Part shown: positions 62,060 to 64,000 of the stretch, in pieces | How the letters are laid out: every line of letters begins with the position of its first letter | How positions within the stretch are numbered: the stretch's first letter is position 1 | Origin: RGIG3077 sp964490175 | GTDB lineage: Bacteria > Bacillota > Clostridia > Oscillospirales > Ruminococcaceae | NCBI GenBank assembly: GCA_964490175.1 | Contig: CAZBAI010000005.1 | Coordinates: 17,321 to 81,320, forward strand | Reading direction: 5' to 3' | DNA length: 64,000 nt | Position numbers and translations under genes: made by a program | Notes under the pieces: model-generated | What the model saw: the letters and a program-made list of their open reading frames with translations, nothing else | The model's database searches: none | What the model was told of the DNA's origin: nothing

Positions 62060-62851
62060 ATGGCAAAAATATATCCGCTTTTCAGTTCAAGCAAAGGAAA
62101 CGCCGTATATATCGGCACAAAGGAACATGGAATCCTTATTGACGCAGGCGTCAGCTACAAGCGGCTTGTCACAGCGCTGAACCTATTTGATATTGATATT
62201 TCGGCGCTATGCGGCGTGTTCATCACCCACGACCATTCCGACCACGTTTGCGGTCTTAATATGCTGACAAAGCACAACAATATAACGGTTTACGGGCAAA
62301 ACATTACACTGCGCAACCTCATCGATACTGAATTGATTGCACCCAAAGCACGTGTTTGCGAAATATCGCAAAGTATTGATATCGGCAATATGAGAATTAC
62401 GGCATTTGATACGCCGCATGATACATCTCAAAGCTGCGGATACAAAATCGAAACCGAAAACGGCGGAAAATGCGCTGTCTGCACGGATTTGGGGCATATC
62501 ACAAAATCGGTTGACGATGCGATTTGCGGATGCTCAACAGTACTTTTGGAAGCAAATTATGATGAAAATATGTTGAAAAACGGACCGTATCCGTCATACA
62601 TAAAATCACGAATTGCCTCGCAAAACGGTCACCTTTCCAACACGGCAAGCGGTGATATGGCAAAAAGGCTTGTCGAAACAGGAACTACGCAAATCATTCT
62701 CGGGCATCTCAGTCGTGATAACAACACACCGGAATTGGCTCAACTGGCCGTTGTTAGGGCACTGGGCGGTTTTCAGCGCAATAAAGACTATCTGCTTGAT
62801 GTTGCACCGGTGCAAACCATCGGGCAATCATTTGTCATAAATTCGGATTAG
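62060..62851 (+). CDS. YycJ/WalJ-like metallo-beta-lactamase-fold hydrolase
   Basis: 263 residues from ATG at 62060, two bases after the murA stop; in-frame codons upstream shadow murA. Metal motif THDHSDH at 57-62, with IGTKEHGILIDAG before and LEANYD and LGHLSRDNNTPE after. YycJ proteins are cytosolic and affect cell-wall and DNA-repair processes. It lacks the walKR genes with which it is often linked. Confidence 0.88.
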   Translation: MAKIYPLFSSSKGNAVYIGTKEHGILIDAGVSYKRLVTALNLFDIDISALCGVFITHDHSDHVCGLNMLTKHNNITVYGQNITLRNLIDTELIAPKARVCEISQSIDIGNMRITAFDTPHDTSQSCGYKIETENGGKCAVCTDLGHITKSVDDAICGCSTVLLEANYDENMLKNGPYPSYIKSRIASQNGHLSNTASGDMAKRLVETGTTQIILGHLSRDNNTPELAQLAVVRALGGFQRNKDYLLDVAPVQTIGQSFVINSD

Positions 62852-62855
62852 CTAT

Positions 62856-63338
62856 ATGAATATTAACATTATCTGTGTCGGCAAATTGAAAGAAGATTAC
62901 TTAAAAAGCGCCTGCGCCGAATATATCAAACGGCTTGGCGCTTTCGCTAACATCAATGTTATTGAACTTGATGAAGCACGCCTTGGTGAAAAGCCTTCGC
63001 AAAAGCAAATTTCGGCCGCACTTTCGGCAGAAGCTATCTGTTTTGAGAAATTTTTGCTTTCTCACAAGGGCTACAATATCGCCCTTTGCATTGAGGGCAA
63101 AATGCTTTCAAGCACACAACTGGCTCAAAAAATGCAAACCATTGTCGTTGAGGGCAAAAGCTGCATAAATTTTCTCATCGGCAGCTCGTTCGGTCTTGAC
63201 GATATGCTGAAAAAATCTTGCGATCTGTCGCTTTCTCTGTCGGCAATGACCTTTCCGCACCAGCTTTTCAGGGTAATGCTGCTCGAACAGATTTATCGTT
63301 GCTTTCAAATAAATTCCGGCTCAAAGTATCATAAATGA
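62856..63338 (+). CDS. rlmH: 23S rRNA (pseudouridine1915-N3)-methyltransferase RlmH
   Basis: 160 residues, standard length. SPOUT fold: INIICVGKLKEDYLK at the start, FLIGSSFGLDD (SAM-binding knot; one Gly of the usual GGxxG is Ser) and the conserved C-terminal FPHQLFRVMLLEQIYRCFQI. Ends a plus-strand run that began with murA. Confidence 0.96.
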   Translation: MNINIICVGKLKEDYLKSACAEYIKRLGAFANINVIELDEARLGEKPSQKQISAALSAEAICFEKFLLSHKGYNIALCIEGKMLSSTQLAQKMQTIVVEGKSCINFLIGSSFGLDDMLKKSCDLSLSLSAMTFPHQLFRVMLLEQIYRCFQINSGSKYHK

Positions 63339-63344
63339 AAAATT

Positions 63345-63387
63345 AAAGCATAGTTATCATCACACTTGATGACAGCTATGCTTTTTT
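63345..63387 (+). terminator. Terminator after rlmH
   Basis: Stem AAAGCATAG/CTATGCTTT with further pairing inside (ATCATCA/TGATGA-like) and TTTTTT after. Confidence 0.85.
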
Positions 63388-63444
63388 GCGTTAGATGTGA
63401 TATAACCTAACGCTGATGTCCATACGCCTCTTAGGCGGCGGAGG

Positions 63445-63494
63445 GACATATCCACAGCCTTTTTCACACTTTTACTGTTTGTGGGAATATGTCT
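63445..63494. repeat. Imperfect inverted repeat
   Basis: GACATATCCACAG (63445-63457) against CTGTTTGTGGGAATATGTCT (63475-63494), with a further GTCC/GGAC-bounded hairpin just to the left (about 63418-63447). No transposase or direct repeat seen. Could be a small structured element of unknown kind. Confidence 0.35.
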
Positions 63495-63533
63495 ATAAAA
63501 CTGACATTTTCGTATGATTAACTCAGTTTTCTT

Positions 63534-64000
63534 TTATTTTTTCCATTCTTCTCTTGTAATTGCATAGGCATAAGAAATGGTGTTTTTCGGATCGGGGTAT
63601 TCTTTTACTTTTTTCATTCCATTCGCTAAAGCAGTAGAATAAGAGCCTATGTTCGTGTATTTCATGTACGAATAGATTGTGTCGTATTGCGTATTAAGGA
63701 ATACCCAATCCCGTACTGCCTTTGCCGCCTCTTTCGCAAATCCTTTTCTCCAATGCTTTTTATGAATATGATAACCTATCTCCGGAAGCATTTCTCCGTC
63801 AATATTCTGTATCGTAATACCACAATCTCCTATAAACTCTCCCGTTTCTTTCAACACAACTGCCCAAAGTCCAAAACCATACTTCTTGTAATTATCCAAG
63901 TTCCAAGCAATCCAATTCCTTGTTTTTTCTTCATCAAAAGGTGCCGGATAATGTTGCATAGTTTCTGCATCGGATACTATCTCAAAAAGTGCGTCAAAGT
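63534..64000 (-). CDS. GNAT family acetyltransferase, N-terminus outside window
   Basis: C-terminal 155 residues; the reading frame is open past the ATG at 63959 to the edge (…FDALFEIVSDAET then MQHYPAPF), so the true start lies beyond the window. RimJ/RimL-type GNAT: LWAVVLKETGEFIGDCGI, EIGYHIHKKHWRKGFAKEA (the acetyl-CoA RxxG-type loop) and NIGSYSTALANGM. The substrate is unknown. It converges with rlmH across a 195-base gap. Confidence 0.85.
   Translation of the reverse strand, partial: FDALFEIVSDAETMQHYPAPFDEEKTRNWIAWNLDNYKKYGFGLWAVVLKETGEFIGDCGITIQNIDGEMLPEIGYHIHKKHWRKGFAKEAAKAVRDWVFLNTQYDTIYSYMKYTNIGSYSTALANGMKKVKEYPDPKNTISYAYAITREEWKK

Noticed and set aside
1..64000. tRNA, rRNA, phage or transposase genes
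   Set aside because: No tRNA-type GGTTCRAAYCC box in a cloverleaf context, rRNA, integrase or transposase motif was found on reading either strand; small RNAs could be missed without a covariance search.

Overview
The window looks like chromosomal DNA of a Gram-positive Clostridia, most likely an Oscillospiraceae/Ruminococcaceae-type gut bacterium. This is inferred from the gene order (rnc-smc-ftsY, infC-rpmI-rplT, ruvCAB, ecfA1A2T), LPXTG surface proteins with a class C sortase, clear TTGACA/TATAAT promoters with 17-base spacers, and moderate GC. No phage, IS, CRISPR array, rRNA or tRNA was seen.

Region 1 (1-16.7 kb, minus strand) is a long housekeeping block. Read from high to low coordinate it holds infC-rpmI-rplT, a TrmH-type methyltransferase, dprA, topA, trmFO, plsX, rnc, an Elp3-like radical SAM protein, smc, ftsY, yhbY, nadD, yqeK and the start of an LCP cell-wall protein that runs off the left edge. 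Many genes overlap by 1-11 bases, suggesting translational coupling. infC appears to start at ATA behind a strong ribosome-binding site and a structured leader.

Region 2 (16.2-31.3 kb) is mixed. It contains a DtxR-type regulator divergent from feoAB, two-way promoters around a GNAT gene and a cytoplasmic GH9 glycosidase, an NCS2 purine permease, and an 83-residue stand-alone FakA-like module. A complete potABCD polyamine transporter follows, preceded by an unusually long (about 350 nt), hairpin-rich leader. A HAD phosphatase, a DAG-kinase-like lipid kinase and purB close the region.

Region 3 (31.4-50.3 kb, minus strand) is a cell-surface island. A two-gene exopolysaccharide unit (ugd and an initiating sugar transferase) has its own promoter. 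Upstream of it lies a sortase-assembled pilus operon: a small coiled-coil protein, a dedicated signal peptidase I, a 4234-residue LPXTG adhesin, the LPXTG major pilin and a class C sortase. The giant adhesin is the most unusual object here. It is built from about seven N-terminal adhesin-like repeats and about a dozen Cna-B repeats, and three of the Cna-B repeats are interrupted at what looks like the same loop. One insert is a complete SGNH esterase domain, one is a bacterial Ig-like (Big) array, and one is a domain I could not name. My reading is a pilus-tip adhesin that carries an enzyme and binding modules as loop cargo.

Region 4 (50.5-64 kb) runs mostly on the plus strand after a minus-strand amidohydrolase. 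It holds an ArsC/Spx-like protein, ruvC-ruvA-sseB-ruvB, a phosphohexomutase homologue that has lost its catalytic residues, an rRNA-type methyltransferase, the ECF transporter module ecfA1-ecfA2-ecfT, a cyclophilin lipoprotein, murA, a YycJ-like metallo-hydrolase and rlmH. A GNAT gene cut by the right edge ends the window. TTG start codons are unusually common in this block.
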